Of a stretch of 64,000 bases of DNA, positions 12,194 to 22,078 are shown piece by piece. The position numbers and the translations under genes were made by a program. Location: positions 1 to 64,000 of the forward strand of contig NW_026529296.1 of NCBI RefSeq assembly GCF_026262505.1, written 5' to 3'. The stretch's first letter is position 1. The number at the start of each line of letters is the position of its first letter. This stretch comes from Trichomonas vaginalis G3. Lineage: Eukaryota > Parabasalia > Trichomonadida > Trichomonadidae. Under the pieces are notes generated by a model. It was given only the letters and a program-made list of their open reading frames with translations. It had not been told where the DNA came from and ran no database searches.

Positions 12194-12222
12194 GAAAAGT
12201 GACAGAAAAGTGACAAAACATC
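12194..12222. repeat. AAAAGTGACA repeats
   Basis: Two close copies of GAAAAGTGACA upstream of the methylase gene. Longer clusters of the same word lie at 28713-28808 and 63627-63685, and one inverted copy at 30419-30434. These positions are where blocks end or change. Confidence 0.6.
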
Positions 12223-12225
12223 TTC

Positions 12226-12258
12226 GGGGCTAGAGGGCACGAAGTGCCTGGAAGCCCC
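12226..12258. repeat. 33-bp GC-rich hairpin
   Basis: GGGGCT...AGCCCC (6-bp outer stem) encloses GGCAC-GAA-GTGCC. The same 33 bases recur at 28904-28936 beside the same AAAAGTGACA repeats. GC content is far above the surroundings. Confidence 0.65.
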
Positions 12259-12286
12259 AATGCCTTTTTTTTTTTTTTTTATATTG

Positions 12287-13450
12287 TAATAAACAGAAAT
12301 TCATCAAAAGTGACAGCTCTCAATTTTTTGACATTTGTAAATTCTAAATTGAATGAGAAAAATGAAATAATACTAAGCATAATACAATATTCTAGATTTA
12401 ATTATAATTAGGAAAAAGTTAGTTTTGAGACTACTTTTCATAGGCATATAGAATGAAATCTTCTGAAAAATAATATCACATAAACTCATATTATTTTCTA
12501 ATATATAACTATTTTATATAAAAATCAAATTCAATGATCTTAAAAGCGAAGGATAAACCTCAAAATTTACGAATATAATGAGTGGGAATATAATGCTTAT
12601 CTATCATAAAACCATATGAAATATCAATTTTTGCTTTACGCCTAATTTTTGACGACAATTAGCAAAAAATGTTAAATGTTAACACTCAGTCCATTTGAAT
12701 ATGAAAAATAAAATTGACTTTGATTAAATGTTTTTATTTATCATGCAATTCTTCTTGCGACCAAAGATTTGAATAAAAGTTCAAAAAAATAAAAATCAAA
12801 AATAATTGTTATAATTTAAATGAAGAAGTAATTTAAAACGATTTTATTTATGATCAAATTTTATATATTTTTTTGGATCAAATCCATTTTAATAGAATTT
12901 ATATACTATTCATCTATTAGTAAACACTACCGTATATTATTTTTTAAGCTATCTTATTTTTTGAACTTTTATTCAAATCTTTGTCGCAAGAAGAATTGCA
13001 TGATAAATAAAAACATTTAATCAAAGTCAATTTTATTTTTCATATTCAAATGGACTGAGTGTTAACATTTAACATTTTTTGCTAATTGTCGTCAAAAATT
13101 AGGCGTAAAGCAAAAATTAATATTTCATATGGTTTTATGATAGATAAGCATTATATTCCCACTCATTATATTCGTAAATTTTGAGGTTTATCCTTCGCTT
13201 TTAAGATCATTGAATTTGATTTTTATATAAAATAGTTATATATTAGAAAATAATATGAGTTTATGTGATATTATTTTTCAGAAGATTTTGTGTTCTTCTT
13301 CAAAATTTTATTTTTTTTATTAAAAAGAATCTTTACAAAATATACATTTACTTTAATTAATATTTAAAAACGTGCTCTATCAAAAGTTCCAAAAATTCAA
13401 TATTTTAGCTTTTCTGAGGTGTCACTTTTGATGAATTTCTGTTTACAACA
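12287..13450. mobile_element. Non-autonomous foldback DNA transposon, copy 1
   Basis: The ends are inverted copies of TAAACAGAAATTCATCAAAA continuing into GTGACA. TA next to both ends may be a Tc1/mariner-like target site. Internal arms at about 12453-12790 and 12958-13291 are inverted copies of each other and enclose a loop of about 165 bp. There is no transposase frame. A second copy is at 48332-49474 with the loop in the opposite orientation. The insertion lies within Maverick DNA, in front of a packaging-ATPase part. Confidence 0.8.
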
Positions 13451-13747
13451 ATATTCCCACTCATTATATTCGTAAATTTTGAGGTTTATCCTTCGCTTTT
13501 AAGATCATTGAATTTGATTTTTATATAAAATAGTTATATATTAGAAAATAATATGAGTTTATGTGATATTATTTTTCAGAAGATTTTGTGTTCTTCTTCA
13601 AAATTTTATTTTTTTATTAAAAAGAATCTTTACAAAATATACATTTACTTTAATTAATATTTAAAAACGTGCTCTATCAAAAGTTCCAAAAATTCAATAT
13701 TTTAGCTTTTCTGAGGTGTCACTTTTGATGAATTTCTGTTTACAACA
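13451..13747. repeat. Tandem duplicate of the foldback right end
   Basis: This 297-bp stretch repeats 13153-13450 almost base for base, including the terminal GATGAATTTCTGTTTACAACA-type end. It looks like a tandem duplication or an unequal exchange after insertion. Confidence 0.75.
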
Positions 13748-14174
13748 GAAACACTTCAGAAACAAACAGAAAGAGATAGAATACATTTCGAAGAAATTGC
13801 AATCTTACGATTGGAAGACTTACCCTCACAGATGTCTTCTTATCTTAGATGATTTCGCCTCTCATCCTTTGTTAAAGAATAGAGAACAAGACATGTGTCG
13901 AATTCTTAAGAAGCTCAGACACTTTAACATTTCAGTCGTAATATGTGTACAGACAGCCAAGAGTTTAAGTAAGGATGTTAAAAGAATACTTACTGACATT
14001 ATACTTTTCCCCGGATTGTCCGAAGACGATTTCATGGAACTTATGAAAGAGTCCATGGCAGGTAAGTTTGACAGACATGAACTATGGGAGAAGTATAAAG
14101 TCATACAAGACCCTCATACTTCTTTCAGAATTCATATCTACGCGAACAAAGTTCAAATTGTAAAAAGTCAATAA
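13748..14174 (+). pseudogene. Packaging ATPase, C-terminal part
   Basis: An incomplete Maverick packaging ATPase (A32/FtsK-HerA type). A Walker-B-like segment CLLILDDFASHPL is followed by KKLRHFNISVVICVQTAKSL, which matches the post-Walker-B region of the ATPase at 30576-31463 at a distance. The foldback transposon directly abuts its left side. In viruses of this kind the enzyme pumps DNA into the capsid. Confidence 0.65.
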
Positions 14175-14189
14175 AAATAAAGAGTTCAT

Positions 14190-15014
14190 TTACTCTGCTT
14201 GTTTGAAGTTGTCAAAATACTCTGTTATTTTTTCCTTTAACAATGGCAAATCTTCTTTGAAGGTAAGAATTGTACAACCTTTAATATCATAGTGTGTTTG
14301 AGGTAAAGTATCTTGAACTATTTGTTTCACATCTTCATTTGGGGTCATTGAAATCGGTAAGTTTTCGCGATAGAACCAATTTCTGTCAGATTTGTAAATC
14401 TTAGCAAGGTCGTAAAAGCTTTTGTTGTTTCTTCTGACTAAATGCAACATAACCATATCTTTATCTTCTTCATTTTCCATCTCTTCAGTATAAATCATAT
14501 ACTTATAGTTCTTTTCCTTACCTTTTGGTACCGAGCGTGGTATTCTTTTCTGAATGCTTTTGTCTTTTGCTTCAATGACTTCATCTTTTGCTTGAAGTTT
14601 CTTTTCCATCTCTTCACGTTCTTGTCTATGAATTTCGTCAAGAAGTCTGTAAATATACCAAGCATAACGAGGTGAAGCCCACATTGCAACTGCATTTACT
14701 AATAGTCTATGAACATAATATCCTCTTAAATTTATTGGCAAATTTTTACGATTTTCATGTGTTTTATGCAAGGCCGAGAATTCTCGGTCTAGAGAAATTT
14801 CACTCAAAAGTTCTTGTGTGCTTTGGTTTCTGAACCAGTCGTCTGCGTGTTTAGTATCTGAAGCAAAACATGCTGTCAAAATACTTTGCATTTGGTACAT
14901 GTCGTCTTTGACCGAACGAATGAGACGTAACTGTTTGTTATACTGTATGTACTCGTATTCTTCATTTATAGCTTCATGGACTATAACTGTTGTTGTGTTC
15001 TCTGTTGTTGACAT
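14190..15014 (-). CDS. KilA-N domain protein with coiled coil
   Basis: 274 residues. The KilA-N DNA-binding core is at about 98-128 (GYYVHRLLVNAVAMWASPRY), followed by a charged coiled coil at about 129-165 and a C-terminal region at about 166-265 resembling DUF3627 of large DNA viruses (FYDLAKIYKSDRNWFYREN). Open throughout. It is convergent with the ATPase part at 13748. A relative at 61997-62824 differs mostly in the segment just before KilA-N. Role: probably DNA-binding regulator of the element. Confidence 0.75.
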   Translation of the reverse strand: MSTTENTTTVIVHEAINEEYEYIQYNKQLRLIRSVKDDMYQMQSILTACFASDTKHADDWFRNQSTQELLSEISLDREFSALHKTHENRKNLPINLRGYYVHRLLVNAVAMWASPRYAWYIYRLLDEIHRQEREEMEKKLQAKDEVIEAKDKSIQKRIPRSVPKGKEKNYKYMIYTEEMENEEDKDMVMLHLVRRNNKSFYDLAKIYKSDRNWFYRENLPISMTPNEDVKQIVQDTLPQTHYDIKGCTILTFKEDLPLLKEKITEYFDNFKQAE

Positions 15015-15102
15015 ATCTGTCTTTATATTCCGGATAAAAAAAATAAATAAAATAAAATTAGCGTTATTTTCTGACTTTCACAAAAGACCAAAAATAAACG
15101 CT

Positions 15103-15714
15103 TTACATGTATTTTTCAGCAACTTCGTCAAATAATTTTATAGCACTATCTATCTCATCTACTTCAAACGTTTCTTTACCTTTCATGGGAGCACCATACA
15201 TTTTCTCAAACTTTTCAAGTAGTTCTGTTTCTGCAGCTCTCATATCGTTAACGAACACAACCTTGACTCTATTGACTGTACTGTCATATCTTTGAGTTAT
15301 ATTATATGTTCTTCCTATCTTATATCTCTTTGTATTGAAGTCCTTCGGTTTCTGAACGATGTAAAGTAAGCCTTCACTGCAACGTTCCGTATCGAATGAA
15401 CCATATGTTATGAAGTTATATCCAACAACTGGGTCTAACCATAACAAAACTATTGGTATAAGACTTTTGTCTATAAGATATGCTCTTGTTCCATGAAATC
15501 TTACCGATATCATAAGCTCAGGATTTCTTGTCAAAATTTTCTGAGTTGAAGCAATTCCAACCCAGTCCTTTGCTTTCTTTCCAGATGGAGATATAATGTC
15601 TGACAAAGAATATTTGTTGTATTTCTTTGAGTATCTTACGTTTAAATCCCCTATTCTAACCACTTTGGTGTCATTGTCTATCTTTCTAACTGTTTCAAAC
15701 TCAATGTTTGTCAT
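15103..15714 (-). CDS. KilA-N / T5orf172 (GIY-YIG) protein
   Basis: 203 residues from ATG at 15714, chosen because MTNIEFETVR is conserved in three copies and follows the leader TTTTGTATGTAAGAACAG. KilA-N-like DNA-binding part at about 25-100 (KYSLSDII, LIDKSLIPIVLLWLDP). T5orf172 GIY-YIG-type nuclease-fold part at about 116-175 (GLLYIVQKP, YKIGRTYN). This pairing is typical of nucleocytoplasmic large DNA viruses and their relatives. Copies at 38754-39365 and 61297-61908 are nearly identical. Confidence 0.8.
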   Translation of the reverse strand: MTNIEFETVRKIDNDTKVVRIGDLNVRYSKKYNKYSLSDIISPSGKKAKDWVGIASTQKILTRNPELMISVRFHGTRAYLIDKSLIPIVLLWLDPVVGYNFITYGSFDTERCSEGLLYIVQKPKDFNTKRYKIGRTYNITQRYDSTVNRVKVVFVNDMRAAETELLEKFEKMYGAPMKGKETFEVDEIDSAIKLFDEVAEKYM

Positions 15715-15811
15715 TTCTGTTCTTACATACAAAATAAAAAAATAAATAAAAATAAAACTAACTTTATTTTTTCTATTTTGTATAAAAGATATGATTTCAG
15801 GGATTTTTTTG

Positions 15812-16110
15812 ACGAAGTGCAAATCTTCACTTCGTCAAAAATAACACAAAAATAGTGTATTTTAAACGAAGTGCAAATCTTCACTTCGTCAAAAATAACA
15901 CAAAAATAGTGTATTTTAAACGAAGTGCAAATCTTCACTTCGTCAAAAATAACACAAAAATAGTGTATTTTAAACGAAGTGCAAATCTTCACTTCGTCAC
16001 TCATAACACAAAAATAGTGTATTTTAAACGAAGTGCAAATCTTCACTTCGTCACTCATAACACAAAAATAGTGTATTTTAAACGAAGTGCAAATCTTCAC
16101 TTCGTCAAAA
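15812..16110. repeat. Six tandem 54-bp palindromic repeats
   Basis: Units begin with ACGAAGTG at 15812, 15866, 15920, 15974, 16028 and 16082, an exact 54-bp period. Each holds a hairpin ACGAAGTG-(8 nt)-CACTTCGT. Because 54 is a multiple of three the array is open in frames on both strands, but this is a consequence of the repeat and not evidence for a gene. It lies upstream of the KilA-N/T5orf172 gene. Confidence 0.9.
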
Positions 16111-16146
16111 ATAACAGTTATATAATGAAATTTGGTCATTTTTTTC

Positions 16147-16242
16147 ATGTCAGAAGACTCGAAGGTGCAACACTTCCAAAATACCGACGAACTCAGAAGA
16201 GCAGCATGGCAGTATGTTCTTGACAACTTCATAGAGTTTTAA
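16147..16242 (+). CDS. Possible 31-residue protein
   Basis: Encodes MSEDSKVQHFQNTDELRRAA and then WQYVLDNFIEF. It looks like the start of an ordinary soluble protein, cut off by the hairpin series that follows. No relative elsewhere in the window. May be a remnant. Confidence 0.3.
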   Translation: MSEDSKVQHFQNTDELRRAAWQYVLDNFIEF

Positions 16243-16374
16243 GCGACCCCGAAAAAAGTCGGTCTCGCTGTTCTTCACTGTTTTCATAGAGTTTTTGCGA
16301 CTACGGATTTTCTCGTAGTCGCTGTTCTTCACGATTTTCATACGGAATCTCTACCCTCGGTTTTTCGAGGGTAG
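16243..16374. repeat. Three successive hairpins with a constant spacer
   Basis: Stems at 16243-16268 (GCGAC/GTCGG-TCGC), 16297-16322 (GCGACTACG/CGTAGTCGC) and 16351-16374 (CTACCCTCG/CGAGGGTAG). The first two are followed by TGTTCTTCAC-nn-TTTTCATA. The last part resembles, inverted, a segment of the KilA-N genes near 39690. Confidence 0.65.
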
Positions 16375-16384
16375 CAAACATATG

Positions 16385-16662
16385 AGGAAATTCATGAATT
16401 TTGTTGCTGAATTCAGCAAAAATAATTTTAGGTGAAGAGGTGAGATCTCACCTAATTTCTCACCTCTTTTCTCACCCCAGTTATTTTATAAGCGTTTTAC
16501 ATGGTAAACGTTATTTTTTAAATTTTGTGAAAACTCAACGGTTTAACACAAGCTATATGCCATTTTACTCAGAATTTTGTTGCTGAATTCAATAAAAATA
16601 TATTTTAGGTGAAGAGGTGAGATCTCACCTCTTTTCTCACCTCTTTTCTCACCCCAGTTATT
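16385..16662. repeat. Intergenic palindromic repeats (GGTGAGATCTCACC family)
   Basis: Two near-identical modules at about 16400-16500 and 16570-16670: TTGCTGAATTCA followed by AGGTGAAGAGGTGAGATCTC and then CACCT-rich inverted copies. The same family recurs at 17.66, 17.85, 18.93, 37.47, 60.02 and 61.14 kb; variants with GGTTAGATCTAACC lie at 38.6 and 39.73 kb. Confidence 0.75.
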
Positions 16663-17577
16663 TTATAAGCGTTTTACATGAATTGTACGATGTATATTTG
16701 AAATCCTAAACAGTTTTGTAGCTTCTATTTCTTCTGTCAGTATGTCAAAAGTTTTAACAATGCCGAAAGTTTCTTTATACTTCTTCTTGACGTCAGATAA
16801 TAGGAAATCGTCAGCTGTTGGATAGTTTTTGTTCAGAAATGCTAACATGTCCATTTTATCTTCTGCTGGTTTCTCTACTTCTTTCTTTAAGTCAGCATAG
16901 TCGTTTCTCATACGTTCTATCTCTTTGACGGAGTAGTTATATTTCCTTATTGCTGCTTTACATTTTGAACATTGTGGGTTCATTTTTGCGTTATACATTG
17001 AAATTTGACCTGCTAGAACAACTAAGGCGTCAATGGTTTTCTTTAACTCAAAAGCTGCTGGTTTTATTTGTCCGTTCCATACTTTACTTCTTTTATCTTT
17101 ATCTCTTATCTGCCATACACATTCAGCAACTAACGAAACAAAGTTGTCGTATGTCTTAAACTCCTCCGATTTATATATGTCAGAGATGTTCTTATATACC
17201 ATGTCGCAATCTTTGTCCATAACTTTATGGTTGCAATGAAATCCTAGAAACTCATAATTTACTTTACGTATGAACTTCTTTATTTCTACTGAGTCGGTTG
17301 TTTTTACTTCTATTTCATCGAATTCAGGAATAGTGAGCTTTTGTTGTTGGATTTCAGGTAGTTTAGGCAAATGGTCAATAATGTCCTGCATTTCATAAAG
17401 ATATTGTTCATTTTGTTCATCTTTCGCACAACAGTCCAAAGTACTTGTTAAAAGTTCTTGCTTTGTCTTCTGGATTGTTGTTTCGAAAGTATATGAAGAA
17501 GGAATGAAGCTTTTCATCTCAACTAACATAGATGTTGGATTCATAACTAAAGAGTTTGGTGAAGTTGTTGCTAACAT
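16663..17577 (-). CDS. Conserved 304-residue Maverick protein
   Basis: Open frame from MLATTSPNSLVMNPTSMLVE. Near-identical relatives at 37649-38590 and 60187-61128 (313 residues, longer start). A possible zinc-binding CxxC pair lies in NPQCSKCKAA, followed by a coiled-coil stretch and a basic end (HVKRL). No known family recognised. In all three copies it sits next to the KilA-N/T5orf172 gene, which suggests a shared control or DNA-binding function (inference). Confidence 0.75.
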   Translation of the reverse strand: MLATTSPNSLVMNPTSMLVEMKSFIPSSYTFETTIQKTKQELLTSTLDCCAKDEQNEQYLYEMQDIIDHLPKLPEIQQQKLTIPEFDEIEVKTTDSVEIKKFIRKVNYEFLGFHCNHKVMDKDCDMVYKNISDIYKSEEFKTYDNFVSLVAECVWQIRDKDKRSKVWNGQIKPAAFELKKTIDALVVLAGQISMYNAKMNPQCSKCKAAIRKYNYSVKEIERMRNDYADLKKEVEKPAEDKMDMLAFLNKNYPTADDFLLSDVKKKYKETFGIVKTFDILTEEIEATKLFRISNIHRTIHVKRL

Positions 17578-17646
17578 GTTCTTACAATAAAAATAAAAAA
17601 TATTTTTTTAAAAAAACTAACTTTATTTTTTCTATCTTAAGGAAAT

Positions 17647-18216
17647 TCATGAAAATTCAAGAGGGTGAGAAAAGAGGTGAGAAAACGGGTGAGATCTCAC
17701 CTCTTCACCTAAATTATATTTTTTGCTGAATTCATGAGTTTTGGTTGAAAGAATACGGTGGAGCCAAAAGTGGCTCGACCTCAAAACAAGCATTTTGTGA
17801 AGAATATAGCAACCGTCTGAATTCCGGCGGTTGCTTTTTATACAAAATTCAAGAGGGTGAGAAAAGAGGTGAGAAAAGAGGTGAGATCTCACCTCTTCAC
17901 CTAAATTATATTTTTTGGTCCGAGAACGACTTTCTTTGCGTAAGCGGTTCAGACCTTCTTCGAAGTCTTGGTCTCTCTTGGACTGAGATTGGAATTGCTG
18001 GGGTGGAGCTTGCTGGAACATCCAAGGGTTGGGGCAGTAAGGCATAGTCTGAGGAGGAGGGTAGTTCGGGAAGCCTTGTGGTGGGTAGTAACCTTGAGGT
18101 GGAAATTGGTAGTAATTCGGAGGTACTTGCTGGAACTGAGGTTGCTGAGGAGACTGTTGTGGTTCTTTAGGTTCCTCTGGTTTGGGAATGGACTCGGTTG
18201 GTGGGACGTCGGACAT
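17647..18216 (-). CDS. Pro/Gln/Tyr-rich low-complexity protein
   Basis: From MSDVPPTESIPKPEEP the frame runs through a Pro/Gln/Tyr-rich part (PPQGYYPPQGFPNYPPP). It then enters two copies of the GGTGAGATCTCACC repeat family, read as GEEVRSHLFSHLFSHP. The repeats have therefore become part of the frame's end. The frame also continues upstream of this ATG through repeat DNA, so the start is a choice based on loss of coding character. Function unknown. Confidence 0.5.
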   Translation of the reverse strand: MSDVPPTESIPKPEEPKEPQQSPQQPQFQQVPPNYYQFPPQGYYPPQGFPNYPPPQTMPYCPNPWMFQQAPPQQFQSQSKRDQDFEEGLNRLRKESRSRTKKYNLGEEVRSHLFSHLFSHPLEFCIKSNRRNSDGCYILHKMLVLRSSHFWLHRILSTKTHEFSKKYNLGEEVRSHPFSHLFSHPLEFS

Positions 18217-18484
18217 TCGTTTGTGTCCTGTCGGAAGGAAGAACTTTTCCTGTCGGAAGGAAGAACTTTTCCTGTCGGAAGGAAATTTTTTTCCCTTTGT
18301 CCGGAAAATTTTTTCCTGTCGGATGGAAAATTTTTTCTCAAGTTCGACCAAAAAGTTCTCAATTTTCGAAAATTTGAATGGTTTACGGACGGACAACTGG
18401 AAAATTTTTTCCTGTTGTCGGGAAAATTTTTTCCTGTCGGAAGGAAAATTTTTTCCAGTTGTCGGGAAAATATTTTCCTGTCGG
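18217..18484. repeat. Cluster of TCCTGTCGGAAGGAA repeats between divergent genes
   Basis: More than eight short copies of CCTGTCGGAAGGAA, CCTGTCGGATGGAA or CCAGTTGTCGGGAA alternate with palindromes such as GGAAAATTTTTTCC. A diverged counterpart lies at 7780-8150. The cluster lies between the gene pair starting at 18216 (minus) and about 18485-18500 (plus), so it may be a shared control region. Confidence 0.7.
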
Positions 18485-18499
18485 ATGGAAGGACTCGGA

Positions 18500-18859
18500 A
18501 TGCCAGAAGGATTTGACGAGGCAATTTACCTTATAGAACTTAACGACTGCGTAAAAGACTACTTGCGCAAGGTCATGAAGCCCAAGGTCAAGTTCACCAG
18601 TATTTCTGGAAGGGCTGCCTTGAATCTCGAGACTTCGACCGGAATTCCAATTCAAATACCAGAAAACACTCCTGTAGACGACATAAAGGACGCCAAAAGA
18701 GAAGCTCTTGTTAAGTTCCTAAACAAACGTCCTTGGATAAAAATACCAAACAAGGAGAACCCCCTACCCCATATGAAATTGGCAATTCAGTCTCTCCTTC
18801 ACTTCTCTGGTCAACCATTCTACATAACTACAGAAGGCGACATTCAGCCAGTTCAGTAA
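18500..18859 (+). CDS. Conserved short protein of unknown function
   Basis: About 119 residues from MPEGFDEAIYLIELNDCVKD to GDIQPVQ. An ATG at 18485 (MEGLG) is an alternative start. It contains PKVKFTSISGRAALNLETST and a Lys/Pro-rich middle. A broken relative is at 7401-7750. The codon mix is richer in C at third positions than most Maverick genes here. No family recognised. Confidence 0.55.
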   Translation: MPEGFDEAIYLIELNDCVKDYLRKVMKPKVKFTSISGRAALNLETSTGIPIQIPENTPVDDIKDAKREALVKFLNKRPWIKIPNKENPLPHMKLAIQSLLHFSGQPFYITTEGDIQPVQ

Positions 18860-18995
18860 ACATCTCATTTTAACTCACTTTTTTATGTTTTTTGTGAAAG
18901 TGTCAAAAATAAATTGTTTTCATGAAAATTCATGAGGGTGAGAAAAGAGGTGAAAAAACAGGTGAGATCTCACCTCTTCACCTAAACATTATTTT

Positions 18996-19856
18996 TCAAT
19001 ACTTTTTCAGCACTTTTCCGTAGTTATATATGAAAGACAATTCGAGATAAAAGTCATAGTACAATGGAATAATATGTTGCACACCATTTGTTGTGAACCA
19101 AACTTGAAAGTCAGAGAAACTGTTACTAGGTGGTTCGTAGAATTTAGAAGCAAAGTCATAAAAGTCCTTACCAATACATAGAAAACTATTGTTGCTTGAA
19201 CTGAAACTTGCATGACACATAACATTTTGAGGGTCAAACACGTTTCTATAAACCTTCAAATCTGCTGGTGGAAGTATAAATTTAAATGGACCATCTGGTG
19301 GTAATGGTTCGTTCTGGTTTAGTAACCGAAGAAATTGTGCCCAAGAACGTTTGTCTACTTTCCAAAATAAAAACTCTGTATCTCTTGGAGGGTTAATTTC
19401 AATCTTTTGAAATGAAACGGTGGAGTTCATCTTGTCATATTCTAGTTTCAGATAGTATGTTCCATTTAGTAAAGAGTCGTATTTTTCTTGAAATTCCCAA
19501 TAATATTTGTTCATTTGAGTTTGAAAGTCATTTAGAGTTTTTTCAAGACTTTCGTCTGAACGAACTGTAAAGATTCTCATTTCGTCAAATTTGTCTATTA
19601 GACCATCAGAACCTTTATACTGCCCATGAAAATATACTGCGAACATAAATGCGTTAGTTCTATTTGAAAACAAAACTCTTCTAAATCCTATTGCCTTTGC
19701 ATCTGAAGGACTTTGAAGCCAACGAATTGGATAGTCAAACCTGTATGCTCGGGATGAAATTTCTTCATCTGAAATAGTCCTACCAGCATTTGTAAAGATA
19801 TAGTCTAACGGTTTTGTATCTGCTACTTTTGTTCTTTGTTTTTCAACCTGAAGCAT
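18996..19856 (-). CDS. Conserved 286-residue Maverick protein
   Basis: Open frame starting MLQVEKQRTKVADTKPLDYI. Clear but diverged paralogue of 26251-27095 and 9730-10578, sharing YRFDYPIRWL, AIGFRRV, CHASFSSSNNSFLCIG and FQVWFTT. Two paralogues within one block point to an old duplication. Family unknown; probably a virion or replication accessory protein (inference). Confidence 0.7.
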   Translation of the reverse strand: MLQVEKQRTKVADTKPLDYIFTNAGRTISDEEISSRAYRFDYPIRWLQSPSDAKAIGFRRVLFSNRTNAFMFAVYFHGQYKGSDGLIDKFDEMRIFTVRSDESLEKTLNDFQTQMNKYYWEFQEKYDSLLNGTYYLKLEYDKMNSTVSFQKIEINPPRDTEFLFWKVDKRSWAQFLRLLNQNEPLPPDGPFKFILPPADLKVYRNVFDPQNVMCHASFSSSNNSFLCIGKDFYDFASKFYEPPSNSFSDFQVWFTTNGVQHIIPLYYDFYLELSFIYNYGKVLKKY

Positions 19857-19894
19857 TTAATATATGTAAAAATATATTGTTTTAAAAAACGTTT

Positions 19895-22047
19895 TTACTT
19901 CATGCAATGTTTTATTTCTGTGCCGTCTTCAAGTATACCCCAATATTTCCTTTTCGATATTACATGAACTTCGGAAAATACCTTATCTAGCTTAAAACAG
20001 CCCATCTTTTCACCGACCATTCCCATTTCAATGAGTTTGTTGTATCCTTCTTCGTTCGTCATGAGTGCGTCAATGTTCTCATAGTAAACCTTCACTTTGG
20101 ATTTGACTTCGGAGAAGAATTTGTTGTAGTTGTCAAGGACTGCTTTTGCGAACTGAGGGTAAGACCAATGTTCGACAATAGGTTTTAATGTGGTTACTAA
20201 GCCACTTTGACCTTGAGTGAATTCGTACTTCAAAACAAAAGGAGAAAACCTTTCAACAAAGTTGTCGACCTTCTCATAATGTTTACTCTTCATCTCTTGA
20301 GGTTTCTTAATGGAATATCCCATGTCGAATTCATAAGCAATTTGAGTGTCATTGCAAGTTTGGGGTTTGAAGCTTTCCTAATATCATACAGTTGTTGTAT
20401 GACTTTTCCAACTGTATAGTTCCTTCCCGGGAACTCACCATCTTCGTTTGGAATTCCAGTCGGAATATATTGGACAAACCTCATGTATGCAGCGTTAAGG
20501 TCGACATAGTATATCTTTTCATCTGAGTCGAACTTGTCGCAACCAATTGGTCCAGTTTGTGGAAATTCAAGTGAGTCTCTTATCTTCTGAGAAACTTCTC
20601 CTGTTATCTCATAAACATTGTCGAAGCAACCTGTTTCATATAAAACCTTCTGACCTAACTCAGATGCTCTCCAATACAATTTGACGTCAATTGGATGTCT
20701 CAATGGAAGTTTGTTTATAGCATCTTGAAGTTCTTGCAACCTCATTGGAAGTTCTTCTGGTTCAGGTTGGTATCCGAACAATCCAACTCCTTGTGGAACT
20801 GTGTACTTCTTTTGTACTAGAACTTTGTCTGGAACAACTTTTGGTCTTGCTAACAATGAAAAGTTTGTTTCGTCTTTTGGTACAAAAGTTTCTGTCAGCT
20901 TGTCATCTGGAATTGGTTCCAACAAACCTTTCTCGAAAAGAATGTTAACAGCTCTGACAATGTTGCACTTGCCTTTTCCGAACAATGGGTTTGTAAGACT
21001 TTCGTTCAACATGAAGTGGTTGTGGACAATTACAATCTTCAACCATGGTAAGTCTTTGTCAACAACATAGTCGTCATGTGAAGAACCTTTAGCTGTAGGT
21101 ATGTTGACTCGGATATTGACATTTGCCAACGGTGCAATTTTTGCCAATTGACCTCTGAGAATGTACCTTGTCTTCACACATGACTCAAGATACTTCATCT
21201 TCTCATCTGGAACAAGAACAGAGTTCCTGAGACATGTAAGAATGCAAGGTTCGTTGACAATTGTTTCAATTGAATTGTAAATTCCATACCTTGTCAAGTC
21301 AATGTCAGACTTATTTATGAACGGGAAGTATCCAGCATGTTGTCTGACTGCTTGAGGGTTAGGTTGGTACCATTCGAACTTGACACTTGCAATTCCTTCA
21401 ATTGCATTCAAAATGTCTGAGTCGGAGTCAACCATTTGTTCTCTCTTTGTAGTCTTGAAAGCGTCAAGAAGTTTTGCGGCTGTTTGTTCATTGCCATGTG
21501 CATAGTAAATGTGACCATCCAAATCTGTTATGGTCAATCTGAGATTGTGTCCTTTCTTATTTCCGTCTTGAATTGCAGCAAGTACACCCATGAAGCCTTC
21601 TTTGTTCTTTCCTTCGTCAAAGTTTACTGTAAAGGTTCGACCAGATGTAATTTGACTTCTAACTTCACGATACTTTTCATATGAATATCTTGTTCTTTCC
21701 ATGGGAGCATGTGCGTCTTCACCTTTTCCTTTTTTCCTTCTCAAAGGATGCAATTGTTCGTCATGTTTCCAGTAGAATCTGGCAAAGCCGTCGTGTCCTT
21801 CAACTTGAGGTTCACTAACATCGAAAGGCATGTCCATAAGACGTTCTTCTTCTAACCTCTCTAGTCTGTTTGGATAATTGGCACGTGCTGTTTCCAAATC
21901 CATTTCGTAGCGAAGACCAGACAACTTGTCATAGACTTTTATGGGTCTTCCCTTCCTATATTTAAAATTCTTCGAAACTCTCCAACCATATCCTTGTAAC
22001 TCTGCTTTTATTCTAGCAGATTTTCTATCCATTCTATATGGGGGCAT
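19895..22047 (-). pseudogene. B-family DNA polymerase, Polinton type, broken
   Basis: The replicative polymerase of the element. A basic N-terminal region starts MPPYRMDRKSARIK. The palm shows YYVDLNAAYMRF (motif A type), then KLLMNSTW (motif B type), and further on a YYENIDA-like segment in the motif C position. Protein-primed PolB is the hallmark of Polintons. The length is short for the family. The copy is broken at few places. It is preceded by three small genes in the same direction. Confidence 0.75.
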
Positions 22048-22078
22048 TTTTATAAAAATAAAAAAATATTTTTTTCCT

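Noticed and set aside
15812-16110. CRISPR array
   Set aside because: Units are contiguous without distinct spacers, and the setting is eukaryotic.
15812-16223. Open frames on both strands through the 54-bp repeats
   Set aside because: Openness follows from a repeat length divisible by three; the encoded peptide is only the repeat.
17808-17835. Bacterial-style terminator (AGCAACCG hairpin followed by T run)
   Set aside because: The organism is eukaryotic and the hairpin sits inside a frame next to dispersed repeats; no support for termination.
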